Shown in pieces: positions 1 through 8,014 of a stretch of 14,585 bases of DNA. The position numbers and the translations under genes are program-made. Every line of letters starts with the position of its first letter. Position 1 is the first letter of the stretch. The stretch is from NCBI GenBank assembly GCA_023228385.1, contig JALOBF010000024.1:1-14585 (forward strand), read 5' to 3'. This DNA is from Bacilli bacterium (GTDB lineage Bacteria; Bacillota_I; Bacilli_A; ML615J-28; CAG-698). The notes beneath the pieces were generated by a model. It was not told the origin of the DNA and ran no database searches. It was given only the letters and a program-made list of their open reading frames with translations.

Positions 1-155
1 CCATAAATATCGGTCTCGTCGATATCCAGTTGCGTCCCGAAAGTCATTCCCGGATTACCGCGGGCAATATACACCTTAGGCCGTAACGGCGACTTATGGA
101 TATAATAAGCGATAGCATGTTCGCGCCCGCCGGAACCGATAACTAAAACTTTCAT
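1..155 (-). CDS. purD: Phosphoribosylamine-glycine ligase, N-terminal fragment (PurD)
   Basis: PurD joins glycine to 5-phosphoribosylamine with ATP, giving GAR, the second step of de novo purine synthesis in the cytosol. Only the first 51 codons are present; the gene continues beyond the left edge. The start is ATG at 155-153, whose last two bases lie inside the TGA stop of purN (ATGA overlap), so translation is probably coupled. The visible N-terminus begins MKVLVIGSGGREHAIA, the diagnostic PurD nucleotide-fold signature, followed by VYIARGNPG, matching the family's VYVAPGNPG segment. It is the last visible gene of the purine operon. The family is clear; nothing can be said about the remaining roughly 370 residues. 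Confidence 0.93.
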   Translation of the reverse strand, partial: MKVLVIGSGGREHAIAYYIHKSPLRPKVYIARGNPGMTFGTQLDIDETDIY

Positions 156-718
156 AACCGGTCGCCCTGCTTATCAAAAAGTCTTTTGATCACCCGCGGA
201 TAAAGCCGATGTTCTAATCTGTGAATCCTTGCTTCAACCTCAGGCAGTGTACGTCTACCGATACGAAAGGCATCCTGAGCAATAATCTCCCCCGCATCAA
301 CCGCCGGCGAAACATAATGAACGGTAATGCCAATAATTTTTACGCCGTAATTATATGCTTCCCGAATTGCGTTCATCCCTTTAAAAGCCGGAAGCAGCGA
401 CGGATGAATATTAAGAATCCTTTTGGGATAAGCGTTTAAAATTATCGGACTGACAATTCGCATATAACCGGCCAGAACAATAACATCGATTTTCTCTTTG
501 GTAAGTAACAATAAAATATCTTTTTCATATTCGCTTTTGCCCGAATATTTATCATAAGGGAAAATATAATAAGGAATATTAAGCTTTTTACTTCTTTCAA
601 CACAATAAGCATTTTCATTATCGGTAATAAGCAGAACGATTTGCGCCCTTCGATATCTTTGACGGGCAACCGCTTCAAAGTTGCTTCCGTTTCCCGAAGC
701 AAAAACGGCAATTCTCAT
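152..718 (-). CDS. purN: Phosphoribosylglycinamide formyltransferase (PurN)
   Basis: PurN transfers a formyl group from 10-formyltetrahydrofolate to GAR, giving FGAR. The 188-aa product starts MRIAVFASGNGSNFEA, the phosphate-binding loop of the family. The catalytic set is visible: Asn103 and His105 in ILNIHPSLLPAFKG and Asp141 in HYVSPAVDAGEII, each three residues before the E. coli N106/H108/D144. I chose ATG at 718 because it overlaps the purM TGA stop (ATGA) and the protein then begins exactly at the conserved first strand; an upstream in-frame GTG at 739 would add seven unconserved residues inside purM. A GGGGGTGG stretch about 7 bases upstream can serve as ribosome site. The length is normal for the family. 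The stop overlaps the purD start in the same ATGA way. Confidence 0.95.
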   Translation of the reverse strand: MRIAVFASGNGSNFEAVARQRYRRAQIVLLITDNENAYCVERSKKLNIPYYIFPYDKYSGKSEYEKDILLLLTKEKIDVIVLAGYMRIVSPIILNAYPKRILNIHPSLLPAFKGMNAIREAYNYGVKIIGITVHYVSPAVDAGEIIAQDAFRIGRRTLPEVEARIHRLEHRLYPRVIKRLFDKQGDRL

Positions 719-1737
719 CGGATTACCACCCCCGGACAATCCGTTACCCGACCAATAATTAAAGCGTCAAAGGATGCGGATTTAAATTCCGCCACAATAT
801 TTGACACCGCAGCGGGAGGAACAATTAAAATCATCCCGATACCCATATTGAATACATTATACATTTCCCGCGGGTTTAAACGCCCGACTTTCTTTAAAAA
901 TTCAAAAATCGGAAGTGACGGTATGGCGGTGCTTTCAATTACAACCCCCTGACCGGGATTAAGGACTCGCGGAATGTTTTCGTCGAACCCGCCGCCGGTT
1001 ATATGGGCAATGGCATGAACTGTATTGTTCTTAATAACCGGCAGAACCTTCTTAACATAAATTCGGGTCGGAGTCAGTAAATGCTCTTTCAGCGGCATGC
1101 CGGTAAGAAGCATATCAGGATTAATATTATTGTCTTTAAATAATATTTTCCGGACCAGGGAAAAACCGTTACTGTGCAAACCGGACGAAGGCAGGCCGAT
1201 CAAAACGTCACCGGCCTTTACCTTGCCGGCGTCCATTATCTTTTCCTTTTCAACGATGCCGACAGCAAAACCGGCCAAATCATATTCGTCTTCACGATAC
1301 ATATCCGGCATTTCGGCGGTTTCTCCTCCGATTAAGGCACAACCGGCTTTAACACAACCGGAAGCGACACCGGATACTATGGTTGCTATTTTTTCCGGAT
1401 TGATTTTTCCGGCGGCAATATAATCAAGAAAAAAAAGCGGTTCGGCTCCCTGGGCTAAAATATCGTTAACCGCCATCGCAACCAAATCTTCACCGACAGT
1501 TCGATGCTCATTAAACATCAAAGCAAGCATCAATTTAGTGCCGACACCGTCGGTACCGCTAATTAAAACCGGATTTTTATAACCTTTAAATGCCGTCAAT
1601 GAAAAGAGGCCGCCAAAAGAGCCGATATCGCCGATTACACCCGGTCGATAGGTTTTTTGAATTTCCTTTTTAATTAACTCGATTGTCCGATAGCCGGATT
1701 GTAAATCAACCCCGGCTTTTTTATATGCATTGCTCAT
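715..1737 (-). CDS. purM: Phosphoribosylformylglycinamidine cyclo-ligase, AIR synthetase (PurM)
   Basis: PurM uses ATP to close the imidazole ring of FGAM, giving AIR. The 340-aa product has normal length. It opens MSNAYKKAGVDLQSGY, the standard start of bacterial PurM, and carries GTDGVGTKL (residues 61-69), AVNDI (89-93), GGETAEMPDMY (137-147) and the C-terminal HITGGGFDENIPRVL, the ATP-grasp-unrelated PurM fold shared with PurL. ATG 1737 lies 17 bases inside the end of purF; AAGGA 8 bases upstream supports it. No key residue appears altered. Its substrate comes from PurL two genes upstream, so PurM activity depends on whether PurL can obtain ammonia (see PurL). Confidence 0.96.
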   Translation of the reverse strand: MSNAYKKAGVDLQSGYRTIELIKKEIQKTYRPGVIGDIGSFGGLFSLTAFKGYKNPVLISGTDGVGTKLMLALMFNEHRTVGEDLVAMAVNDILAQGAEPLFFLDYIAAGKINPEKIATIVSGVASGCVKAGCALIGGETAEMPDMYREDEYDLAGFAVGIVEKEKIMDAGKVKAGDVLIGLPSSGLHSNGFSLVRKILFKDNNINPDMLLTGMPLKEHLLTPTRIYVKKVLPVIKNNTVHAIAHITGGGFDENIPRVLNPGQGVVIESTAIPSLPIFEFLKKVGRLNPREMYNVFNMGIGMILIVPPAAVSNIVAEFKSASFDALIIGRVTDCPGVVIR

Positions 1738-3127
1738 CTGTTTTTTCCTTTTTATTTGCTTCTTTTAATGCCTGATAAATATTGGTCGGATATTTACCGG
1801 TAAAGCAGGCATCACATAATTCTTTCCGGCCGGTGATTTGATAAAACGAACGCATACTAAGATATTCAAGACTGTCAGCCCCAATTGCCGTCTTGATTCT
1901 TTCCTGTGTTTTAGTTGCGCCGATTATTTCTTCATAAGTTGTAAAATCAACGCCGTAAAAACACGGATAAGTAATCTGCGGAGTGGCAATTCTAACATGA
2001 ACTTCCGTTGCGCCGGCATCCTTCAGTAAACCGACAATGCGCTTACAGGTCGTTCCCCGGACAATCGAATCATCAACTAAAATAACCCGCTTTCCCTTAA
2101 CAACGGATGCGATGGTTGAAAGCTTAAGTTTAACCGCTTTCTCTCTGGTTTTTCGAACCGGTTGAATAAAAGTCCTCCCGATATAACGATTCTTGATTAA
2201 TCCGGTTTCATATGGCAATCCGGCCGCTTCGGCATAACCCATTGCCGCCGAAAGCGAAGAATCGGGAACACCGACAACAATGTCGCCCGGAGCCGGGTGT
2301 TCTAAAGCCAGGGCTTTACCCGAATTCCGGCGAAACGTATGGACATTAAGTCCTTCAAGATTGCTGTCGGGACGGGCAAAGTAAGCATATTCCATCGCAC
2401 ATAAATAGTGATGGGAAAAACTTGAATACTTAACCGATTCAATCCCTTCCGATGAAAAAACCAATATCTCACCGGGAATTAAATCGCGGACAAATGCGGC
2501 GCCGATAACATTAAAAGCACAGGTTTCCGATGCGATAACATATCCGCCGTTTAGTTGTCCCAAACTGAGCGGCCTTAACCCATGTTTATCGCGGATTGCG
2601 TAAATTTTGTCGGCGGTCATAATTAAAAAAGCAAAAGCCCCTTCAATTTGTTGAAGCGAAGCAATTAATGCCGACAAAAAATCATCAGATAGATTGTTAA
2701 CGACAAGATGAGCCAGTAATTCAGCATCCGAATCCGATTGAAAAAGCCGGCCGCTATTTTCAAGATTGCCGCGCACTTCGCGAAAGTTTACAATGCTGCC
2801 GTTATGGGCAATCGCAAAATCACCGCAGCGATGCTTAAAAACAAAGGGCTGAATATTACTGGCTTCACTATTGTTGGCTTTTTCATATTTTACATGACCG
2901 ATACCGTTTTTTCCGGTAAGCAAGCCCAAATTGGTTTCGGTAAAATTCTCAATTATTAAACCGTTGCCTTTAATGATTTTGAATTTTCCCGCAGCGACGG
3001 TCGCCATACCGCAAGCTTCCTGGCCGCGGTGCTGCAGGGCATAAAGCCCATAATACATTATTTCCGCCGCCCCTTTGATATTATAAATACCAAAAAGACC
3101 GCACGCTTCTTTTATTTTTTTACCCAT
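1721..3127 (-). CDS. purF: Amidophosphoribosyltransferase with propeptide and Fe-S cysteines (PurF)
   Basis: PurF makes 5-phosphoribosylamine from PRPP and glutamine, the committed step. The 468-aa protein begins with eight residues before Cys9 (KEACGLFGIYN); in Bacillus-type PurF such a propeptide is removed so that this Cys becomes the N-terminal nucleophile of the Ntn glutaminase. LQHRGQEACGMA and HNGSIVNF follow. Four cysteines at 243 (YLCAMEYAYFARPDS), 389 (YPCFYGVD) and 438/441 (LCDACF) sit where the B. subtilis enzyme binds its [4Fe-4S] cluster, so this is the oxygen-sensitive cluster type. The PRPP loop VILVDDSIVRGTT is at 348-360. The glutaminase half is therefore intact, in contrast to PurL. 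The start overlaps purC by 16 bases and no strong ribosome site is seen, which suggests coupling. Confidence 0.96.
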   Translation of the reverse strand: MGKKIKEACGLFGIYNIKGAAEIMYYGLYALQHRGQEACGMATVAAGKFKIIKGNGLIIENFTETNLGLLTGKNGIGHVKYEKANNSEASNIQPFVFKHRCGDFAIAHNGSIVNFREVRGNLENSGRLFQSDSDAELLAHLVVNNLSDDFLSALIASLQQIEGAFAFLIMTADKIYAIRDKHGLRPLSLGQLNGGYVIASETCAFNVIGAAFVRDLIPGEILVFSSEGIESVKYSSFSHHYLCAMEYAYFARPDSNLEGLNVHTFRRNSGKALALEHPAPGDIVVGVPDSSLSAAMGYAEAAGLPYETGLIKNRYIGRTFIQPVRKTREKAVKLKLSTIASVVKGKRVILVDDSIVRGTTCKRIVGLLKDAGATEVHVRIATPQITYPCFYGVDFTTYEEIIGATKTQERIKTAIGADSLEYLSMRSFYQITGRKELCDACFTGKYPTNIYQALKEANKKEKTDEQCI

Positions 3128-3834
3128 TCCGACTTGACCAACCTTTGATAAATTTTTTCATATGCTTCTATCACCTGTCCCAAATCATAACAAAACCGAT
3201 CCGAATCAAGTCTTTCCCCGGTCCGCTTACACCACAGGCGACAAGTATCGGGCGATATTTCATCGCTTAGTATAATTTCATTGTCATTATTTATTCCGAA
3301 TTCAAGTTTGACATCAACCAGATTAATATCGATACTTGTCATAACCCGATACAAGACATCATTGATTTTTATACTGTATTCATATATTGTTGAAAGTTGT
3401 TTTTCCGAAAGCAACTCCAGAGCTAAAACATGGTCATTGTTAATTAATAAATCGTTAGTTTTATCATCTTTATAAAAAAGTTCAAAAATCGGTCGTTTGA
3501 GTTTTTCCCCTTCCCGAAAAGGAAGGCGTTTATAAAGATTTTCCGCCGCGTAATTTCGTACAACAACATCCAAAGCTATCATTTTCACTTTATGACACAA
3601 CTGTTTTCTTTCGGTAAGGCGCTTGATAAAATGGGTGGGAATACCCGCTTTAGCGACTGTTTCAAATAATAAAGCACTGATTTTATTATTGAGAATACCT
3701 TTATTGGCAATGGTTGCTCTTTTAATTCCGTTAAAAGCAATTGCTTCGTCTTTGTATAACATAATAATTAAATCAGAATCCGCAGCAGCATAGATATCTT
3801 TGGTTTTCCCGATGTAAATCAATTTATTTTTCAT
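3112..3834 (-). CDS. purC: SAICAR synthetase in the operon (PurC, copy 1)
   Basis: PurC condenses CAIR with aspartate using ATP, giving SAICAR. The product is 240 aa, normal length. Visible family landmarks are IGKTKDIYAA (8-17), KDEAIAFNG (28-36), NKGILNNKIS (44-53), VVRNYAA (91-97), LVDVKLEFG (172-180) and DEISPDTCRLW (191-201). Two positions are odd: the AAGSL segment of the family reads AAENL (96-100), and the nDP.in segment reads NDLLIN (127-132), so the Gly-Ser and the Pro are lost. The second PurC-like protein at 8251 keeps both. The start ATG overlaps the purL stop (ATGA at 3834-3831); AGAGAG about 6 bases upstream may help initiation. Function as PurC is likely, with that reservation. 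Confidence 0.92.
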   Translation of the reverse strand: MKNKLIYIGKTKDIYAAADSDLIIMLYKDEAIAFNGIKRATIANKGILNNKISALLFETVAKAGIPTHFIKRLTERKQLCHKVKMIALDVVVRNYAAENLYKRLPFREGEKLKRPIFELFYKDDKTNDLLINNDHVLALELLSEKQLSTIYEYSIKINDVLYRVMTSIDINLVDVKLEFGINNDNEIILSDEISPDTCRLWCKRTGERLDSDRFCYDLGQVIEAYEKIYQRLVKSEWVKK

Positions 3835-6800
3835 CGCATCTCTCTTTTAAAATAATCTATGGCATTTTGAAAAATATCCTGATTATTATTGCCATAAATA
3901 TTTTTTATTGTATTATTGCCATATCTTTCGGAATGACCCATTTTTCCCAAAATAAGTCCGTCCGGGGAAACAATTCCTTCAATTGCATAATAACTCCCGG
4001 TCGGATTATAATAAGGATTCATCGTCGGTTGATTTGATAGATCACAATATTGAAACGCCACTTGACCGCCGGCAAAAAGCAAAGCGGCCATATCATGGCT
4101 GATGACATACTTCCCTTCTTCGGTACTGACGGCAACATTATAAATGTCACCGACGTTAAAAGAACTGAGCCATGGCGATTTAACGGAAGCAACTCGCGTT
4201 TTGACAATTTTCGCCACATGACGATTAATTTCATTACAAACGAGGGCAGAATGACCGGAACCATAATCGCCAAATGGCAGCAAGCCGGTTTTTACTAAAG
4301 CTTGAAACCCGCTGCCGATCCCTAAAATCAAACCTTGACGCTGAAGCAGTTTTAAAATTGCCTCTTTAATATATGGATTTATTAAAAGGTTGGCCATATA
4401 TTTAGCGGCAACGGAAGTTCCGCCGGCAAACACGACAATATCGGTTCGATCGATTGCTTCTTTGATATTTGTAATCGATTGACAAATCAAATCGGAATTT
4501 AAAGTATTAAAAACCGCCGTCTGAACTCTTGCTCCGCATTTAAAAAATGCGGATGCAATATCATAATCGCTATTTGTTCCCGGTAAAACCGGAACCAAAA
4601 CATTAACCTGAGATTTATTTTGCGCTGATAACACTTTCTGCGAACAATCTTGGGAAAAAGACAGATCAACTTTTACTTCGGATCCGATTTCCGGATAAAT
4701 CGGGACTAAGGTCTTTAAAGCCAAAGCCGCAGCCTCATGGCTGACGGTTGTACCGTTAATCCTAATGCTGCCGTCAGTAATTGTCCCCAAATAAACAAAG
4801 TCAGAATCATCGAGATATTCCCTTGATTCAACAACGATCCCCCCGTAAGCATAAGCAAAAAGATCCTCGGAAGTGGTAATATCTACACCCATCCGGTTGC
4901 CCATAGCCATCTTAACAATCGCTTCGCTCAGGCCGCCCGTTTCAAGCGCAAATGCCGAAATTATTCGCTTTAGGCCGATATTATCATAAATCTGCATATA
5001 ACAATGTTTCAGATTAGCAATTTCGCACAAGTAGCGTTCATTGTAACGCGGTTTTACATAATATAGATAATTACCCGCTTCTTTAAATTCCGGGGTAATA
5101 ATCCGCTCGCTATTTTCCGTAACAACCGCCAAAGCGATTAAAGCCGGTGGGACATTAAGATTTTTAAAGGAGCCGCTCATCGAGTCTTTACCGCCAATCG
5201 AAGCTAAGCCTAATTCTTTTAATGCGATAAAAGCCCCTAAAAGGGCACTTACTGGTTTACCCCATTTTATTGGATCGTTTTCTAATTTTTCAAAATATTC
5301 CTGAAAACTAAACCTTATTTTTCGATAATCACCGCCGATAGCCACGACTTTAGCTACCGCGGATAAAACCGCGGCTTGAGCGCCGTGATAAGGCGAAAAA
5401 GAAGCAAGCTCCGGATTATAACCAAAAGTCATAATCGAACAAGTTTTAGTTTCACCATTTAAAACCGGAAGTTTTCCGACCGCGCCCTGAGTCGGCGTTG
5501 CCTGATAACGGCCGCCATAAGGAGCGAGTACCGTTCCGGCACCGACGGTGCCGTCAAACATTTCCGTTAATCCCTTTTGACTGCAAACGTTAAGGTCGCT
5601 TAAAGTTTGTAATATTTTATCTTTAAGCGTTCCCGATAATTTTTTTTCGGGATAAAGACTATAATTAACGGCCGGTATCTTTGCCGCCATTTGCTGCTTG
5701 GCGCCATTAGTATCGAGAAAAGTGCGTTCGATTGATAAAACCGTCTCATCCCGATAAGTCATGATAAGTTTCTGTTCGGCGATAACCGTGGCAACGGCCA
5801 CCGCCTCGACTGCTTCTTCCCGGGCCAACCTAATAAATTGGTCTTTATCGTGCGCTGAAACAACAACCGCCATTCTTTCCTGTGACTCCGATAAAGCCAA
5901 TTCGGTAGCCGAAAGCCCGCTATATTTAACCAAAATCGCATCAAGACAAATTTTAATGCCGGGGCTTAACTCACCGACAGCAACCGAGATGCCGCCGGCA
6001 CCAAAATCATTGGCTTTTTTAATTAATTTTACCGCTTCCGAATTGCGAAACAACCTTTGCAGTTTTCTTTCTTCAAGCGGATTTCCTTTTTGCACTTCGG
6101 CTGCCGCTTGCTCCAGAGAAAACTCATCGTGAGCTTTTGAAGAACCGGCGGCTGCCCCAATGCCGTCTCTTCCGGTTCGGCCGCCCAGCATTAATACGAT
6201 ATCGCCGGGGACCGGTTCTTCCCGGCGAACCGCCGCCAAGGGACAGGCGGCGATAACGGCACCGACTTCCATCCGTTTCGCCACATATCCCGGATGATAA
6301 ATTTCTCTTATATAGGGCGCTGCTACACCGATTTGATTTCCGTATAAAGAATACCCCAACGCTGCTTTTTGCGATATCATTCTTTGGGGGAGTTTCCCCG
6401 GTAAGGCATCGCCGAGCGGCAAGCGAATATCACCGCTCCCGGTAACCCGGAGGGCCTGATAAACATAACCCCGACCGGAAAGCGGATCTCTGATGGCACC
6501 GCCGATACAAGTTGAGGCGCCGCCGAAAGGTTCGATTTCCGTCGGATGATTGTGCGTTTCGTTTTTAAAAAGAAGCAACCACTTTTCCGGTTCACCGTCA
6601 ATATCAACATCAACATAAATGCTGCAGGCGTTTTTCTCGGTGCTTTCTTCTAAATCATTAAGATTGCCCCGATATTTTTCATAAGCCATATTGACTGTTG
6701 CAAGATCCATTAATGACTGGGGGCCCTTTTCCCGTCCGACTGTTTTCCGCACTTCCTGATATGATTCGTAAGACTTCTTTATATCCTTATCCTGTATATC

Positions 6801-7472
6801 AATTATCAGTTCGGTTAAAAAGGTCGTATGGCGGCAATGGTCAGACCAATAAGCTTCAAAAAATAAAAGTTCGGTTTCGGTCGGCAAACGATTTTCTTTC
6901 TGAAAATAATCCTGAATCATTTTTATATCGGCAGGAGTTAAAGCCAATGCATATTCTTTTTTTATAGCCGCCGCGGTTTTAACAAAAAAATCAGCAATAT
7001 AACCAACCGGAGCCGGAACAGGATTTATATAATCTTCCAGTTTGCTTAAATCTTTTTCCCGGGTTTCAATTGGATTTATATAATATTTTTTTATTTTTTC
7101 CAAATCAACATCGCCTTCAAACATCAGCAGTTTTCCCCTTTTTACAACAGCTGCCGTCATTGGGTTTTTAAACTTTAAAAGTTGAGCGGCGACATCGGCT
7201 TCCAGATCATACTGACCGGGCCGGTATTCATAAGCAAGATATTTTTTTCCGGATAAATCGATATGAAAAGCAACATCATCACTGATGGAATCGGAAAATA
7301 CGGTTGCGATGGCATCGTCAATTAAATCATTCTCAATATTAAGGATATCATAAATATCAATCAACCGTAAACCAGAAATATTCTGCGCCAAATTCTTTTT
7401 TAAATCATCAGAAACGGCTTGGGCTTCAGTTTGAAAACCAGGTTTCTTTTCAACAAAAATCCGGATATCCAT
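3831..7472 (-). CDS. purL: Long single-chain FGAM synthase with degenerate glutaminase domain (PurL)
   Basis: FGAM synthase converts FGAR to FGAM with ATP and an amide nitrogen. At 1213 aa it is the Firmicutes long form (TIGR01857-like): a PurS-like N-terminus (IFVEKKPGF at 5-13), synthetase core with AYWSDHCRHTTF (207-218), KNETHNHPTEIEPFGG, AAGSSKAHDEFS, NDFGAGGISVAVGE and GGKDSMSG, then a PurQ-like domain from about residue 957. The synthetase motifs look intact. The PurQ-like domain is not: the nucleophile motif GICNGFQ reads GIGSGFQ (Gly1053, codon GGC at 4316-4314), the GGFSaGDEPdGSGKF loop is shortened to GGTSVAAKY (1017-1025), PGTNCEYD reads PGTNSDYD, and SHGEGRF reads STEEGKY (1116-1122). 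His1180 and Glu1182 (GHSER) remain. The frame is unbroken. AGGAGG 4 bases before ATG overlaps the purE stop, giving strong initiation. I infer ammonia-dependent activity or an external glutaminase. Confidence 0.95.
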   Translation of the reverse strand: MDIRIFVEKKPGFQTEAQAVSDDLKKNLAQNISGLRLIDIYDILNIENDLIDDAIATVFSDSISDDVAFHIDLSGKKYLAYEYRPGQYDLEADVAAQLLKFKNPMTAAVVKRGKLLMFEGDVDLEKIKKYYINPIETREKDLSKLEDYINPVPAPVGYIADFFVKTAAAIKKEYALALTPADIKMIQDYFQKENRLPTETELLFFEAYWSDHCRHTTFLTELIIDIQDKDIKKSYESYQEVRKTVGREKGPQSLMDLATVNMAYEKYRGNLNDLEESTEKNACSIYVDVDIDGEPEKWLLLFKNETHNHPTEIEPFGGASTCIGGAIRDPLSGRGYVYQALRVTGSGDIRLPLGDALPGKLPQRMISQKAALGYSLYGNQIGVAAPYIREIYHPGYVAKRMEVGAVIAACPLAAVRREEPVPGDIVLMLGGRTGRDGIGAAAGSSKAHDEFSLEQAAAEVQKGNPLEERKLQRLFRNSEAVKLIKKANDFGAGGISVAVGELSPGIKICLDAILVKYSGLSATELALSESQERMAVVVSAHDKDQFIRLAREEAVEAVAVATVIAEQKLIMTYRDETVLSIERTFLDTNGAKQQMAAKIPAVNYSLYPEKKLSGTLKDKILQTLSDLNVCSQKGLTEMFDGTVGAGTVLAPYGGRYQATPTQGAVGKLPVLNGETKTCSIMTFGYNPELASFSPYHGAQAAVLSAVAKVVAIGGDYRKIRFSFQEYFEKLENDPIKWGKPVSALLGAFIALKELGLASIGGKDSMSGSFKNLNVPPALIALAVVTENSERIITPEFKEAGNYLYYVKPRYNERYLCEIANLKHCYMQIYDNIGLKRIISAFALETGGLSEAIVKMAMGNRMGVDITTSEDLFAYAYGGIVVESREYLDDSDFVYLGTITDGSIRINGTTVSHEAAALALKTLVPIYPEIGSEVKVDLSFSQDCSQKVLSAQNKSQVNVLVPVLPGTNSDYDIASAFFKCGARVQTAVFNTLNSDLICQSITNIKEAIDRTDIVVFAGGTSVAAKYMANLLINPYIKEAILKLLQRQGLILGIGSGFQALVKTGLLPFGDYGSGHSALVCNEINRHVAKIVKTRVASVKSPWLSSFNVGDIYNVAVSTEEGKYVISHDMAALLFAGGQVAFQYCDLSNQPTMNPYYNPTGSYYAIEGIVSPDGLILGKMGHSERYGNNTIKNIYGNNNQDIFQNAIDYFKREMR

Positions 7473-7480
7473 AAAACCTC

Positions 7481-7960
7481 CTATAAGTCCTTCCCGCTTT
7501 TAAGCGATGCCGTTTTAATGTCTTCTTTGTAAAGGCGCAATTTATTTTCTATATCGGGATTAAATAAAGCCAGCATTTGGACGGCTAGTACGGCGGCATT
7601 AGTAGCACCGTTAACGGCAACGGTTGCCACCGGAACACCGGCCGGCATCTGAACAATTGAAAGCAAAGAATCAATTCCGTTAAAACTTGCCGACTTTATC
7701 GGTACACCAATCACCGGCAAAACGGTCATCGCGGCAATAACCCCGGGTAAAGCCGCCGCTCCCCCGGCCGCGGCAATAATTACTTTAAAGCCGCGGATCT
7801 CAAGCGTATCGACATAATCGCATAACGAATCAAGCGCCCGATGAGCACTGATAATTTTTTTTTCGTAGCCGATTTCAAATTTATCCAATAACAAGAAAGC
7901 TTTGGTCATAATATCTTTATCATTTATTGACCCCATTATTATACTAATATCTTTTTTCAT
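7481..7960 (-). CDS. purE: N5-carboxyaminoimidazole ribonucleotide mutase (PurE)
   Basis: Class I PurE rearranges N5-CAIR to CAIR. The 159-aa product shows IIMGSINDKD (7-16), ISAHRALDSL (37-46), AGGAAALPG (65-73), GIDSLLSIVQMPAGVPVATV and GATNAAVLA, in family order. Start: ATG 7960 is chosen because AAAGGAG (7976-7970) ends 9 bases before it; the ATG at 7981 precedes that site and would add seven residues not found in the family. Oddities: the conserved GGAAHLPG reads GGAAALPG (Ala70, codon 7753-7751), SAHRTP reads SAHRAL, and SxSD reads SIND. The catalytic His40 of SAHR is kept. No purK lies beside it, although class I PurE normally needs PurK to supply N5-CAIR; it may be elsewhere. It is the first structural gene of the operon, behind an attenuator-like leader. 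Confidence 0.93.
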   Translation of the reverse strand: MKKDISIIMGSINDKDIMTKAFLLLDKFEIGYEKKIISAHRALDSLCDYVDTLEIRGFKVIIAAAGGAAALPGVIAAMTVLPVIGVPIKSASFNGIDSLLSIVQMPAGVPVATVAVNGATNAAVLAVQMLALFNPDIENKLRLYKEDIKTASLKSGKDL

Positions 7961-7969
7961 ATTTTTTTG

Positions 7970-7976
7970 CTCCTTT
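7970..7976 (-). promoter_or_regulatory. Ribosome binding site deciding the purE start
   Basis: AAAGGAG on the minus strand, 9 bases upstream of ATG 7960. It lies downstream of the first in-frame ATG (7981-7979), so that codon cannot be served by it. It begins only a few bases after the U tract of the second leader hairpin, so folding or termination there directly controls whether purE is expressed. Confidence 0.8.
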
Positions 7977-7980
7977 GCCA

Positions 7981-8014
7981 TAAAAAAATAAAAACATTAA
8001 CCAATGTTAATGTT
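7981..8014 (-). terminator. Second leader hairpin with U tract (attenuator candidate T2)
   Basis: On the minus strand AACATTAAC (8014-8006), loop ATTG, GTTAATGTT (8001-7993) form a perfect 9-bp stem that runs directly into TTTATTTTTTTA (7992-7981). This is a canonical Rho-independent terminator shape. It sits between the purE promoter and the purE ribosome site, so constitutive termination would silence the operon; it must be conditional if it works. The stop codon TAA of the leader small ORF (7999-7997) is inside its 3' arm. The stem is AT-rich, so its strength is uncertain. Confidence 0.65.

Noticed and set aside
3831..4602. Frameshift or pseudogene at the end of purL
   Set aside because: The frame is continuous, the C-terminal GHSER region is intact and the next gene overlaps normally; only specific motif residues are changed.
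7979..7981. ATG at 7981 as the start of purE
   Set aside because: It lies upstream of the AAAGGAG site, right at the end of the T2 U tract, and adds seven residues absent from the family; ATG 7960 fits better.
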